Of a stretch of DNA of 64,000 bases, positions 10,401 to 18,544 are shown piece after piece. Source of the stretch: Actinokineospora enzanensis DSM 44649 (GTDB taxonomy: Bacteria; Actinomycetota; Actinomycetes; Mycobacteriales; Pseudonocardiaceae). The position numbers and the translations under genes were made by a program. The notes beneath the pieces were generated by a model. It saw nothing but the letters and a program-made list of their open reading frames with translations, was not told the DNA's origin and searched no databases. How positions within the stretch are numbered: position 1 is the stretch's first letter; each line of letters opens with the position of its first letter. The stretch covers positions 210,435-274,434 of the forward strand of contig NZ_KB894403.1 of NCBI RefSeq assembly GCF_000374445.1. Reading direction: 5' to 3'.

Positions 10401-10606
10401 TGCCCGCCCGCGCCTGCCTCGCCCTCGTACCGTAGGGCACGGACCCCGGTGAATCCCACGCCGGCGCGCGCGGCGTAGGCGGTGGCGGGGCCTGGGCCGA
10501 GGTGGGTACGAAGAGTGGCGGCGACGGGGTCGACGCCGATCTCGGGGGTGTCGAGCCAGGTGGGGACCGGGTCGGCGGCCTCGAACGAGGTACGGAAACC
10601 GCTCAT
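7496..10606 (-). CDS. GH92 family alpha-mannosidase
   Basis: A 1036-residue glycoside hydrolase of family 92, calcium-dependent exo-acting alpha-mannosidases (mostly alpha-1,2). Family landmarks include the N-terminal beta-sandwich part, FWDTYRTCWPAY, HTETNGWTSAF, and the acidic GDEDNGEMSAWYLLSALGLYP motif containing the expected catalytic-base aspartates. The last 100 residues (from about 930) resemble a discoidin/F5-8-type domain (YTLTSAS, WTLRGSDDGETW). No signal peptide is visible at the ATG at 10606, unlike many secreted members, so it may act inside the cell or use another export route. It may process mannosylated glycans, with the downstream ABC genes as possible partners (inference). 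Confidence 0.9.
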   Translation of the reverse strand: MSGFRTSFEAADPVPTWLDTPEIGVDPVAATLRTHLGPGPATAYAARAGVGFTGVRALRYEGEAGAGGHAVNRVFWSDQPVHEDTELSYVIFPEWTDLHYASTHVAIDLAFTDGTRLSRLGAVDHLGFPFTPRAQARALFPVQWNHRTVHLGHIAAGRTIARVLLAYDCPHGPTTFAGWIDDLAIGPAPDRPRDPVERIVTTRGTHSTGTFSRGNTIPATAVPHGFNFWIPVTNAAVTNWSYEYHRGNTATNRPALQAIGLSHMPSPWMGDRHTFHLMPTTGTDVGRRARALTFDHAHEHARPFHYAVTFDNGVSAEIAPADHAAILRFRFPPGPVNLILDNAGNEGAVEVSGNTITGHTDIRSGLSVGAGRMWIHAQVDQAVLRADHRWRGLARARTMLLRFAPDTPEVTVRVATSLISPEQARANLAIDGCATTSFDTVRDRARAAWAAITDRIEVDGATDDQLTTLYSCLYRLHLYPNSGFEITDTGPRYASPVTPPAVENGRIHVNNGFWDTYRTCWPAYALLSPTRCGDLVDGFLQQFRDGGWVSRWSSPGYANLMTGTSSDVAFADAHAKGVTGFDAHDAYRAALRNATVVPPDDSVGRKGLDRSIFLHYTPLDIGEGLSWALEGCVNDHGIAHLAAALGDEDNHAYFLDRARHYIHHFDPATGFFQGRDRTFRLPPESYDPRVWGYDHTETNGWTSAFAAPHDPAGLAALHGGPDALCDKLDTYFATPETADFPGSYRSTIHEMTEARDVRMGQYGHSNQPAHHIAYLYTQLGRPWRTQQLVRDVLARLYQGSEIGQGYCGDEDNGEMSAWYLLSALGLYPLRVGSPVHAIGSPLFPRAVVHLDNGRDLEIIAHHNSPTNVYVQSLLVDGEPHEHAWIDHDVLAAGARLEFTMGPEPSRWGADHLPDPLGDGPPLRDITLGHPGPLHDDTTRTESTVDAPVTVTTDPASVRLYTLTSASTGPDPTSWTLRGSDDGETWYTLDTRAGQTFPWRAQTRPFRVTSPARYRHHSFIFDGTVRLAQIQLLAGAD

Positions 10607-11041
10607 GTGATCACGGTACGTGAGCCCGGTCGGTCACGCAGTGTCTTCATCCCGCTGATCATCGACCCGACCCGAGGACAGGCCCCTCCCGCCCGGGGGC
10701 CGGCCCGCGCGTGAGTCTATCTGCGCAGGTCAGGGCGATGGAAGCCGTGGGGGTCGGGTTGTGGATGGCTGCGGCGCCCTGTGGACGACACGCCCGGACG
10801 GCATCCCCCGACATCCCGTCAACCCACGCGCCGGACCTGTGGATGAATCGAGGGGATGTGGACAACTTCCCGGGGGACCCCCGGATGTCAATTCTACCAG
10901 CGGAAACAGACTCGGCGCAGCTGCTGGTGATCTTGGCTGTGGATGACGGGGGTCGTGCGAGGTGGGGCGGGCGCATCCTTGTGGCGTCGTGGTCGTTGTC
11001 GGTGACTGATCACCTCAGTGACACGAGCTGCCGGAGGGCGC
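10607..11041. promoter_or_regulatory. Divergent intergenic region with extended repeat copy
   Basis: Separates the minus-strand mannosidase from the plus-strand luciferase-like gene. Almost all of it is occupied by copy 2 of the DnaA-box repeat and its 5' extension (10678-10947). The Shine-Dalgarno GGAGGG of the next gene is at 11033-11038. Confidence 0.6.
10678..10947 (+). repeat. DnaA-box triplet repeat, copy 2 (extended)
   Basis: Core: TGTGGATGA 10839-10847, exact box TGTGGACAA 10857-10865, third box TGTGGATGA 10939-10947 (spacings 18 and 82). Upstream lies an extension with another box pair, TGTGGATGG 10760 and TGTGGACGA 10780 (20 bp apart), and the segment GTGAGTCTATCTGCGCAGGT. The same extension occurs inverted at 41181-41300, showing that the repeat is a longer unit of which other copies keep only the core. 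Confidence 0.85.
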
Positions 11042-12211
11042 ATGAAGATCGACCTGTTCAACGAGATCCAGAACCCCAAGCCGTGGGGTGCGGGGCACGA
11101 GCAGCTCAGGTTCGGCCAGGCTCTCGAACAGGCGGTGCTCGCCGACGAGCTCGGCTACGGCTGCTGGTGGCAGGTCGAGCACCACGGAGCGGGGGAGTTC
11201 AGCCTGTCCTCGGCGCCGGAGTTGATGTTGGCGGCGTTGTCGCAGCGGACGAGTCGGATTCGGTTGGGGCATGCGGCGGTGTTGGCGCCGGGGCGGTTCA
11301 ACCATCCGATCCGGGTCGCGGAGCGGGCTGCGACGCTGGATGTGCTCAGTGGTGGGCGGGTCGAGCTCGGGTTGACGCGGTCGACGATCCCGGAGTGGCG
11401 GCTGTTCGGCATCGACCCGGACGAGGCGCGCGCGCAGACGCGGCAGGCGTTCGAGATGGTGCCGGGGATGTGGATGTCGGACCGGTTCTCCTACGAGGGC
11501 GACGACTACCGCGTCGAGGACGTGTCGATCTCGCCGAAGCCGGTGCAGCGGCCGCACCCGCCGTTGTGGCAGGCGGCGGCCAGTCCGGCGTCGTTCGAGG
11601 AGGCGGGCCGACGCGGGGTCGGCGTGTTGGGCACGACGATGTGGGAGTCGCTGGAGCGCGCGGGCAGGCTGATCGAGCTGTATCGGTCGGCGGCCGGGCA
11701 GTGCACGGACCCGGTCGGGGCGTATGTGAACAACCAGGTCGGGTTCTTCACGTTCGTGCACTGCGCGGACACCGACGAGGAAGCGATGCGCGACGGCGCC
11801 GCGGCGGCAGCGGCCTGGTACACGGTGACGGCGTTGACGTTCTTCGAGGCGGCAGCCGAGTTCGTGCGGCTCAACGCGCGCCAGCAGGAGATCGTGGCCG
11901 CGCCGGACGGCGGCGGTCTCACCGGCGAGTTCCTGCGCGGGGAGTCGACGAACGCGCCGACCGAGGCGAACCTGTTGATCGCCAGGATCCTGCAGGGCGA
12001 GGCGGTGCCGGACGACGAGATCTTCACCGTGCTCAGCGCCCAGGACTCGCTGATCGTGGGCAGCCCGGAGACCTGCCGCCGGAAGCTGCGGGCGTACGCG
12101 GACCTGGGGATCGACCGGATGATGTGCCTGCAGCAGATCGGCGGTATCCCGCACGAGAAGGTGCTCAAGAGCATCCGGCTGATCGGCGAGTTGATCCCCG
12201 AACTTGCGTAG
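11042..12211 (+). CDS. LLM-class flavin-dependent oxidoreductase
   Basis: A 389-residue luciferase-like protein (bacterial LuxA-type fold, group with MKIDLFNEIQNPKPW at the N-terminus). WWQVEHH near residue 46-52, TSRIRLGHAAVL and ERAATLDVLSGGRVELGLTRS are characteristic; the long C-terminal half ends with the SPETCRRKLRAYADLGIDRMM segment. These enzymes use reduced FMN (or F420) and oxygen to modify small organic molecules; the substrate here is unknown. The start at 11042 is preceded by GGAGGG. A strong hairpin terminator follows at 12280. Confidence 0.87.
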   Translation: MKIDLFNEIQNPKPWGAGHEQLRFGQALEQAVLADELGYGCWWQVEHHGAGEFSLSSAPELMLAALSQRTSRIRLGHAAVLAPGRFNHPIRVAERAATLDVLSGGRVELGLTRSTIPEWRLFGIDPDEARAQTRQAFEMVPGMWMSDRFSYEGDDYRVEDVSISPKPVQRPHPPLWQAAASPASFEEAGRRGVGVLGTTMWESLERAGRLIELYRSAAGQCTDPVGAYVNNQVGFFTFVHCADTDEEAMRDGAAAAAAWYTVTALTFFEAAAEFVRLNARQQEIVAAPDGGGLTGEFLRGESTNAPTEANLLIARILQGEAVPDDEIFTVLSAQDSLIVGSPETCRRKLRAYADLGIDRMMCLQQIGGIPHEKVLKSIRLIGELIPELA

Positions 12212-12279
12212 GCGGCACCCCCGCATGCACCAGAGCGTTGCGGGAATGGCCACCGCCGACTGAGGAGAAGCGCCTGGCC

Positions 12280-12313
12280 GATCCGGCGGGCAGCACTCGC
12301 TGCCCGCCGGATC
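12280..12313 (+). terminator. Intrinsic-type terminator hairpin
   Basis: Perfect 14-bp inverted repeat, arms GATCCGGCGGGCAG (12280-12293) and its complement (12300-12313), with a six-base loop. It lies 68 bp after the stop of the luciferase-like gene. No U-tract follows, which is usual in high-GC actinomycetes. Confidence 0.75.
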
Positions 12314-12409
12314 GCCTCAGGCTGACGGCCCCGCCCGGTGGAATCACGTCTGGCGGCAGTCTCACGCTCGTTGCGCTGTCAGCGGAGCTGACCATCGAGG
12401 TGCGGAGCC

Positions 12410-12715
12410 GTGACTGAGCGCAGTCACCTCATGGACGCTCTCATCGGCCGCGGCCGGTGGCCGAACTACGTGTGGCAGTGGATCGCGCGTCCGCTGGGCA
12501 GTGCTTCTTTCTCGCGCGGGGAGGTCTGCGACGCGTTGGCGGCGATGGGTTCTGCGGCCGGGCACCGGCGCGCCCGGAGTTCTGGATCAACGCCACCAGT
12601 TCGACGCCCGGTCGCGCATGATGTGCGGCGCTCGAAGCAGGGGTGGGTGCCGGATGGTGACGCGTTGTTGCGGTATGAGCCAAAGAGCGACGGCCGGGTC
12701 GCTGGACCAGCGTGA
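12410..12715 (+). pseudogene. Possible decayed coding remnant
   Basis: Between 12212 and 12873 no intact family member is visible. One frame from 12410 could encode about 101 residues starting MTERSHLMDAL with WVPDGDALLRYE near its end, while a neighbouring frame around 12565-12610 reads RPEFWINATSSTPG, as if one protein had been broken by frameshifts. I do not recognise the family, and the frames may equally be chance. No good Shine-Dalgarno is seen. Confidence 0.25.
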
Positions 12716-12873
12716 ACCGGATCGGCGGGGATCGGTGCCCGGGGGTGCGTGATCGCGTTCTGTCACTGCGGTTACCGTGATCAAGCCGTCGGGGCGGAGG
12801 TCGCCGTGGGTCTGGGTGCTGCACCGTTGGCGCGGACGCGTACTTCGGTGGTTGCGCTGGAGAGGACGGTGTC

Positions 12874-13827
12874 ATGGTCGCGGTCTCGCCCCATGTCGAG
12901 GATGGGCACGCGGTGGCGTTGGGCGCCTTGCCCTTGCTCGGCGACAAGATCCGGTACGCGTGTGCGCGGGTCGAGCCGCCGACCACCGCCGGGGTGCGGG
13001 CGTGGTTGGGCGGGTACGGGGTCGAGACCAGGCGGTCGTATGCGTCCAGTGTGGTGACGAAGTGGCGGCGCGAGCAGGGCATGGGGGACACCGGCAGTCT
13101 GGTGCGGTTGACCCCCGAGCTGCTGGCCGAGCTTGACGCCCTCGGTCAGGACGCCGCCGAGGTGCCGGTGGCCGACGAGGTCGGGACCGGATTGCAGGTC
13201 GCCGAACGGGTCGGGACCGAGCGGTCGGTGACCGTCGAGAGCGACGCCGAGCCGGTCGAGCAGGCCGTGGTGGCCGACAGTGCCGAGTCGCGGGTGTTGC
13301 GGTGGGTGGCGACCGCGGCGTGGTTGGTGGTGGTGGCCGCGGCCTTGGGGATCTCGTGGTGGTCGTTGTTCGACTACGCGCGGACGTTCGCGATCCCGAC
13401 TCCGTTGGCGGCGACGGTGTCGTTGGTGTTCGACGCGGCGGCGTTGATTGTGGCGGGGTTGGCGCAGCGGTACGCGTCGTCGCCGGACTCGGGGGCCGGG
13501 CCGCGGTTGACGATGTTGGTGCTGTTGGCCGGGTCGATCTACCTGAACTGGGAGCACGCGGCGAGCAAGGGCTACGGCGTGCAGGCCTCGATCATGTTCG
13601 CCGCCCCGGCCGCGATCGGCATCGTGTTGTTCGAGCTGCAGATGGCGTGGCGGTCGCGGGCCGCTCGTCGCGCGCGGGGCCGGGTCGCGCCGCCGCTTCC
13701 GGTGATCGGCGCGTGGCGGTGGGTGCTGCACCCGGTGCAGAACCTGATGACGTTGTGGATCGTCGGCCGGGCCGAGGGTCGGGCCGACCGCGCCGCTCGC
13801 CTGTCCCGTATCCCGACCGACCGCTGA
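12874..13827 (+). CDS. DUF2637-like membrane protein
   Basis: A 317-residue protein. Residues 1-80 are soluble and contain a short stretch (GVRAWLGGYGVETRRSYASSV) that could be helix-turn-helix-like; residues about 140-255 carry four hydrophobic segments with text such as SWWSLFDYARTF, FDAAALIVAGLAQRYA and GPRLTMLVLL, the pattern of DUF2637 proteins. Those proteins are common on actinomycete plasmids and integrative conjugative elements, so this may mark a remnant of one, but no transfer or replication genes are next to it. ATG at 12874 is preceded by GAGG at eight bases. Confidence 0.65.
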   Translation: MVAVSPHVEDGHAVALGALPLLGDKIRYACARVEPPTTAGVRAWLGGYGVETRRSYASSVVTKWRREQGMGDTGSLVRLTPELLAELDALGQDAAEVPVADEVGTGLQVAERVGTERSVTVESDAEPVEQAVVADSAESRVLRWVATAAWLVVVAAALGISWWSLFDYARTFAIPTPLAATVSLVFDAAALIVAGLAQRYASSPDSGAGPRLTMLVLLAGSIYLNWEHAASKGYGVQASIMFAAPAAIGIVLFELQMAWRSRAARRARGRVAPPLPVIGAWRWVLHPVQNLMTLWIVGRAEGRADRAARLSRIPTDR

Positions 13828-13864
13828 ACGCCCACCACGAACAGACCGCGCCCTGTGTTTGTTG

Positions 13865-13950
13865 GCTCGGCTTCGCCTCGCGGCGCGATCCCGCGTGGTG
13901 GCTGGGTTGGGGGTGGTCGAGTTTGGGGTGGTCGAGTTGGAGGGCTGGGC
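13865..13950 (+). repeat. Intergenic repeat with 15-bp units, copy A
   Basis: Contains the short module CGGCTTCGCCTCG followed by GCGATCCCGCGTGGTGG, then units of GGGGTGGTCGAGTTK: 13910-13924, 13925-13939 and a degenerate preceding unit ending at 13909. The same order of module and units recurs at 51590-51790. The G-runs on the plus strand could form G-quadruplexes. It lies after the stop of the DUF2637 gene. Confidence 0.7.
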
Positions 13951-14049
13951 GGGGGGGTCGTTACGGGGTGTAGTGATGGTTCTCATTCATGACGCGGGGG
14001 GTGGGGGTGTCCCAGTAGGGTCGGATGGTCGAGATGAAGGGGGTTCCTG

Positions 14050-14577
14050 GTGGCACCAGGAGTCGGGGAGCTGTTCATCGCGGAGCCGGACGAGCAGGCG
14101 TGGCGTCGGCCGGTTGTGCGGTGGGTGATCGGTGGCGTGGCGGTGGTGGTGGTCGCGCTGGGGTTGTGGGTCGGTGGGTGGCTGCCGCGGTGGGGGGCGT
14201 TGGTGCTGCTCGCGCTCGGGGTCGTGGTGGTCGTGGTGCGCGCGGCGGGGTATGTGGGGCGGCGAAAGCGGCGGTCGAGTCCGTTGATGATCGATCTGGA
14301 CGGGGTGCGGCTGCCGACGGGGCAGGGGCCTGCGGTGTTGCCGTGGGACGCGTTGCGGTCGGTCGTGGTGGACGGGCCGACGCTCTACTTCCGGGTGCGA
14401 CCGAGCATCACGCCGACCACGCCGGGTGTCGAGGGGCTGCACCGGCGGGATGCCTGGCCGGTGGCGTCCGGGCCAGGGTTGCCGCTGGACAGCCGCCTCT
14501 ACCGGCGTGGGCGGGAGGAGATCGTGGCGGCCGTCCGGGCGTTCTCCGGTGACTCTGTGCGTATCACCCGGGCCTGA
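14050..14577 (+). CDS. Membrane protein with two N-terminal helices and a cytosolic domain
   Basis: Encodes 175 residues with two closely spaced hydrophobic helices (about 23-44 and 47-66), a basic stop (RRKRRSS) and a C-terminal beta-rich domain of about 100 residues (PLMIDLDGVRLPTG, LPWDALRSVVVDGPTLYFRV) that resembles bacterial PH-like domains in layout. GTG start at 14050 with AAGGGGG upstream. No function can be named. The next gene, on the same strand 95 bp away, encodes a subtilase-fold protein. Confidence 0.6.
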   Translation: MAPGVGELFIAEPDEQAWRRPVVRWVIGGVAVVVVALGLWVGGWLPRWGALVLLALGVVVVVVRAAGYVGRRKRRSSPLMIDLDGVRLPTGQGPAVLPWDALRSVVVDGPTLYFRVRPSITPTTPGVEGLHRRDAWPVASGPGLPLDSRLYRRGREEIVAAVRAFSGDSVRITRA

Positions 14578-14671
14578 ACGTCACTCACTTGGCGTGCGCC
14601 CGAGCCGGGGCGAGCGGACTACAGTCTGCATCCGGGTGTCACACGATCGTGACGAGCAGGGGTGGTTCCGC

Positions 14672-15382
14672 GTGATCTCAGGGCTCTCCGGTGTCGCCGC
14701 GCCCCGCGTGCGCTCACCGCTGCTCGACCTGGTCCGGCTCACCCCGGTGCTGCGCCACGGCGTGGGCACGCTGGCGGTGGAGGTGCTGGCCACGGCCGCC
14801 GACACGCCGCACCTGACCGGGGTCATCGGCTTCTCCGGGCTGTCGATCTGCCCGCTGTCGCCGGTGCTCACCCGCCCGCTCGGGGTGGGTTGCCCGCCGG
14901 ACGAGTTAGCCGACGTGCTGCGCGCGGTGACCGCCCGGATCGCCCTGGTGAGCCTCACCCTCGGTGCAGGCCCGGCCGACCGGCTGCGCGCGGCACTCGA
15001 CGACGCGGCCGCCCGGGACGTGCTGGTGATCGCCGCGGGCGGTAACCGTGCGTTACGACACCCGTGGGTCGTGCCCGTTCTGTCGTGTACCCCGGCGGGG
15101 CGGCCGAGCTGGTTCGTCGACCTCGACCAGGCCGCCGAGTCGCGCGGGTTGCTGGCGCCGGGGGAGGACGTGCCCGGCCCGTCCGGCACCACCAGTGGGA
15201 ACGGTGTGGCCGCGGCTGTGGTCGCGGGGACCGCCGCGTTGCTGTGGTCGCTGTTCCCGACCGCGCGCGCCGCGGACGTGCGCTCGGCGTTGATGATCGG
15301 GGCCACCTCGACCCGCAGGCTGTGCCCTCCGCTGCTGGACGCGCAACGCGCGCACGAGCACCTGGCCCACCACGCCGGATGA
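14672..15382 (+). CDS. Degenerate subtilase (S8-fold) protein
   Basis: A 236-residue protein that follows the core of the subtilisin fold: ALVSLTLG matches the internal strand, DVLVIAAGGN the oxyanion-hole Asn region, LLAPGEDVPG the loop before the nucleophile, and SGTTSGNGVAAAVVAGTAALLW the helix that normally reads SGTSMAAPHVAG. The N-terminal Asp motif is absent, the His motif is at best RHGVGT, and the Ser motif is altered, so proteolysis is doubtful. No signal peptide is seen after the GTG at 14672. Its stop is one base from the convergent sigma-factor gene. Confidence 0.6.
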   Translation: MISGLSGVAAPRVRSPLLDLVRLTPVLRHGVGTLAVEVLATAADTPHLTGVIGFSGLSICPLSPVLTRPLGVGCPPDELADVLRAVTARIALVSLTLGAGPADRLRAALDDAAARDVLVIAAGGNRALRHPWVVPVLSCTPAGRPSWFVDLDQAAESRGLLAPGEDVPGPSGTTSGNGVAAAVVAGTAALLWSLFPTARAADVRSALMIGATSTRRLCPPLLDAQRAHEHLAHHAG

Positions 15383-15383
15383 G

Positions 15384-16589
15384 TCATTCCGCCCGGGTGA
15401 GCAAGTCGCGCCGGGCGAGCAGGTAGTCGCGCTCGCGCCGGTTGTCGGCCAGCCCGGCCGCGGCCGTGAACGACTCCCGGGCCTCCCCGGCCCGCCCGAG
15501 CCGGGCCAGCAGATCCCCGCGCACGGCGTGGAACAGGTGGTAGCAGGCCAGATCGAGTCCCTCCACCAGCGACAACGCGACGGCGGGCCCGTGTACCTCG
15601 GCCACCGCGACCGCCCGGTTCAACGCCGCCACCGGCCCCGGGTCGAACACCACCAACCGGTCGTAGAGGGCCAGGACCTGTGCCCAGTCGGTGACCGGGT
15701 CGGTGTGCACGGCGTTGATCGCCGCCAGGACCTGGTAGCGCCCCGGTCGGTCACGGCGCAGACACGCCCGCACGATCGCCCGCCCCTCGGCCACCAACCC
15801 CGCGTCCCATCGCCCCCGGTCCTGATCCGCCAGCCGCACGAACGCGCCCCCGGCGTCGGTCCGGGCGGGCCGCCGCGCCTCGGTGAGCAGCATCAACGCC
15901 AACAGCCCCGCCGCCTCCGGCTCGTCCGGCATCGCCTCGACCAGCACCCGCCCCAGCCGGATCGCCTCCGCGCACAGGTCCGCGCGCACCAGCTCCGGGC
16001 CCGCGCTCGCGGTGTGCCCCTCGGTGAAGATCAGGTACAGCACTGCCAGCACCGCGTCGAGCCGGTCGGGCAGTTCGGCCGCGCGCGGCACGCGGTAGGG
16101 GATGCGCGCGTCGCGGATCTTCGCCTTCGCGCGCACGATCCGCTGCGCCATCGTCGCCTCCGGCACGAGGAACGCCCGCGCGATCTCCGGCGTGCTCAGC
16201 CCACCGAGCAGCCGCAGCGTCAACGCCACCCGCGCGGGACGGGACAACGCCGGGTGGCAGCAGGTGAACATCAACCGCAACCGGTCGTCGCGCACGACGC
16301 CCTCCTCCTCCGGCTCGCTCGGTGCGTGCAGGGCAGCGGCCTCCGCGTGCTTGCGGTCGCGCATCGACTCCCGGCGCAACCGGTCGATGGCGCGGTTGCG
16401 GGCGGTGGTGATGATCCACCCGGCCGGGCTCGGCGGCGTGCCCTCCTCCGGCCAGCGCCGGACGGCGGTCGCGAACGCATCCGCGACCGCCTCCTCGGCC
16501 AGGTCGATGTCGCCCAGCACCCGCACGAGCACCGCGACCGCCCGCCCGTGCTCGGCGCGGAAGACCTCCGCGATCCCGTCCGGGGTCAG
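15384..16589 (-). CDS. ECF42-type RNA polymerase sigma factor
   Basis: About 401 residues: sigma-2 region at the start ([45 protein letters not shown]), sigma-4 at about 100-170 ([20 protein letters not shown]) and a long C-terminal helical extension (from about 180) diagnostic of the ECF42 group. ECF42 factors are encoded beside DGPF/YCII proteins, as here, and lack a classic anti-sigma factor; the extension is needed for activity. Frame and homology put the start at a CTG (16589) that overlaps the TGA of the DGPF gene by four bases; the next GTG would cut into region 2. Confidence 0.87.
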   Translation of the reverse strand: MTPDGIAEVFRAEHGRAVAVLVRVLGDIDLAEEAVADAFATAVRRWPEEGTPPSPAGWIITTARNRAIDRLRRESMRDRKHAEAAALHAPSEPEEEGVVRDDRLRLMFTCCHPALSRPARVALTLRLLGGLSTPEIARAFLVPEATMAQRIVRAKAKIRDARIPYRVPRAAELPDRLDAVLAVLYLIFTEGHTASAGPELVRADLCAEAIRLGRVLVEAMPDEPEAAGLLALMLLTEARRPARTDAGGAFVRLADQDRGRWDAGLVAEGRAIVRACLRRDRPGRYQVLAAINAVHTDPVTDWAQVLALYDRLVVFDPGPVAALNRAVAVAEVHGPAVALSLVEGLDLACYHLFHAVRGDLLARLGRAGEARESFTAAAGLADNRRERDYLLARRDLLTRAE

Positions 16590-16930
16590 TACGGCGCCCG
16601 GTCCTGGAACGGCCGCACCTCGATCGGCAGCGTCGTCGCGGCCGCCGCCTGCCGACCCCACGCCAGCGCCGCGTCCAGGTCCGGCGCGGTGATCACCCAC
16701 AGCCCGCCGACGTGCTCCTTGCCCTCCAGGTAGGGCCCGTCGGTCATCATCCCGTCCGGCCGCACCACCGTGGCGGTGTCCGGGGCGTGCAGACCGCCGG
16801 TGAACACCCACGACCCGCTCTCCCGCAGCCGCTCGTTGAGCACGTGCAGCTCGGCCCCGATCCGGGCGAGCGTCTCGGCGTCGGGCACGCCGCCGTCGGG
16901 CTGGTAGATCGACAACAGGTACTGCGGCAC
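16586..16930 (-). CDS. DGPF/YCII-related protein
   Basis: A 114-residue YCII-fold protein with the diagnostic [10 protein letters not shown] segment (about 63-72) and [18 protein letters not shown]. Such DGPF proteins are encoded directly before ECF42 sigma factors and are expected members of their regulon; biochemical role unknown. The GTG start at 16930 has GGAGG at seven bases. Its TGA overlaps the presumed CTG start of the sigma gene, so the pair is translationally coupled. Confidence 0.85.
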   Translation of the reverse strand: MPQYLLSIYQPDGGVPDAETLARIGAELHVLNERLRESGSWVFTGGLHAPDTATVVRPDGMMTDGPYLEGKEHVGGLWVITAPDLDAALAWGRQAAAATTLPIEVRPFQDRAPY

Positions 16931-17009
16931 GGTGAACCTCCGTCGCCCGGGACCGCCCGTCGCGGCCCGCTCACCCACTACACGAACGATCCCCGGCGGA
17001 ATCGACACC

Positions 17010-18320
17010 TCACCCGGACAAAAACCGGTCGAGAACCTCCACACCGAACCGCAGGCCGTCCACCGGCACCCGCTCGTCCACACCGTGGGCCATCGCCCGG
17101 TAGTCGAAACCCTCGGGCAGTCGCAGCGGGGCGAAGCCGAAACATTCGATCCCCAGCTTCGCGAACGCCTTGGCGTCCGTGCCGCCGCCCATGCAGTACG
17201 GCACCACCACCGCCGCCGGGTCGTGTGCGCGCAGCGCCACGGCCATCGCGTCGAACCACGGCGAGTCCACCCTGGCCTGCACCGGCGCCTGGTCGGTGAG
17301 GAACTCCCGGCGCACACCCGGGCCGAGCAGGCGGTCGATCTCGCCGAGGAAGGTGTCCTCGGTGCCCGGCAGCACCCGCGTGTCGACCTGGGCCTGGGCC
17401 AGGCCCGGCACGACGTTGACCTTGTACCCGGCCGACAGCACGGTGGGGCGGGTGCTGTTGCGCACGGTGTTCTCCACCATCCTCGCCGCCACCCCGAACC
17501 GGGCGATCGTGGCGTCCACGCCCTCGGCCGACGACAGGTCCACCGGCACGTCCAGCGCGGCGCCGGTGCGTTCCAGGAACGCCCGCACCGCCGGGGTCAG
17601 GTGCACCGGCCACTCGTGCGCGGCCAGCCGGTGCACCGCGTCGACGAGCTTGACCACCGCGTTGTCGTCGTTGCGGCGCGAACCGTGACCGGCGCGGCCG
17701 GTGGCGGTCAGCAGCAGGTGCGACACGCCGCGCTCGGCGGTGCCGATCGGGTAGAGGTGGACCAGCGTGCCGTCGGACCTGCGGGTCGGCACGGTGTGCG
17801 CGCCGGACTCGCCGATCGCCGCCGCGCAGCCCTCGAACAGCTCGGCGTGGTCGACGACCAGCCAGTGCGCCCCGTAGGCGCCGGTGTCCTCCTCGTCGGC
17901 CACGAACGCCAGCACGATGTCGCGCTCGGGCACCCGTCCCTCCGCCGCCCACCGGGACACCACCGTCAGCACCGTCGCGCACATGTCCTTCATGTCCACC
18001 GCGCCCCGGCCCCACACGTAGCCGTCGCGGATCTCCCCGGCGAACGGGTGCACGGTCCACTCGTCCGGGTCGGCGGGCACCACGTCCAGGTGCATCTGCA
18101 CCAGCAGCGCGGGCAGCTCCGGCCGCGCGCCGCTGACCCGGGCCACCACGTTGCTGCGGCGCGGCGCGCGCTCCAGCAACACCGGTTTGAGTCCGGCGTC
18201 GGTGAGCCGGTCGGCGACGAACTCGGCGGCCACGCGCTCGCCCCGGCCTTGCCCGTGCCCGCGGTTGGTGGTGTCGAAGCGGACCAACCGCGCGCACAGC
18301 TCCTCGACGGACTCGATCAT
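17010..18320 (-). CDS. M20-family metallopeptidase
   Basis: A 436-residue zinc aminoacylase/peptidase related to ArgE, DapE and carboxypeptidases. Metal ligands and catalytic residues of family M20 are present: H77 and D79 in LLVQMHLDV, D109 in GRGAVDMKD, the E143-E144 pair in ADEEDTG, and a C-terminal GGGTDAKAF motif. The inserted dimerisation domain spans roughly 190-310. The start at 18320 is preceded by GGAGGAG at eight bases. The gene stands alone, divergent from mptB; the substrate cannot be assigned. Confidence 0.9.
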   Translation of the reverse strand: MIESVEELCARLVRFDTTNRGHGQGRGERVAAEFVADRLTDAGLKPVLLERAPRRSNVVARVSGARPELPALLVQMHLDVVPADPDEWTVHPFAGEIRDGYVWGRGAVDMKDMCATVLTVVSRWAAEGRVPERDIVLAFVADEEDTGAYGAHWLVVDHAELFEGCAAAIGESGAHTVPTRRSDGTLVHLYPIGTAERGVSHLLLTATGRAGHGSRRNDDNAVVKLVDAVHRLAAHEWPVHLTPAVRAFLERTGAALDVPVDLSSAEGVDATIARFGVAARMVENTVRNSTRPTVLSAGYKVNVVPGLAQAQVDTRVLPGTEDTFLGEIDRLLGPGVRREFLTDQAPVQARVDSPWFDAMAVALRAHDPAAVVVPYCMGGGTDAKAFAKLGIECFGFAPLRLPEGFDYRAMAHGVDERVPVDGLRFGVEVLDRFLSG

Positions 18321-18544
18321 CCGGGCGCTCCTCCTCGTCGTCCGACCGGTCGCTCATCCGTCCCGGTGCGGTTCAACCGGTCCCACAGTGGGCACAGGAA
18401 CAGCACGGCCGCAACGCGAGGCGCGCGCCGGAGCGCATGAGCCGAACGGCCGCAACCGGTTGTGACCATCCGCACGCCGCCGGTGCGACCGGATCGACCA
18501 TTGCGCGAAAGCCGTCGGGGTGCCCTGTGTAATCTCATGTCCCG

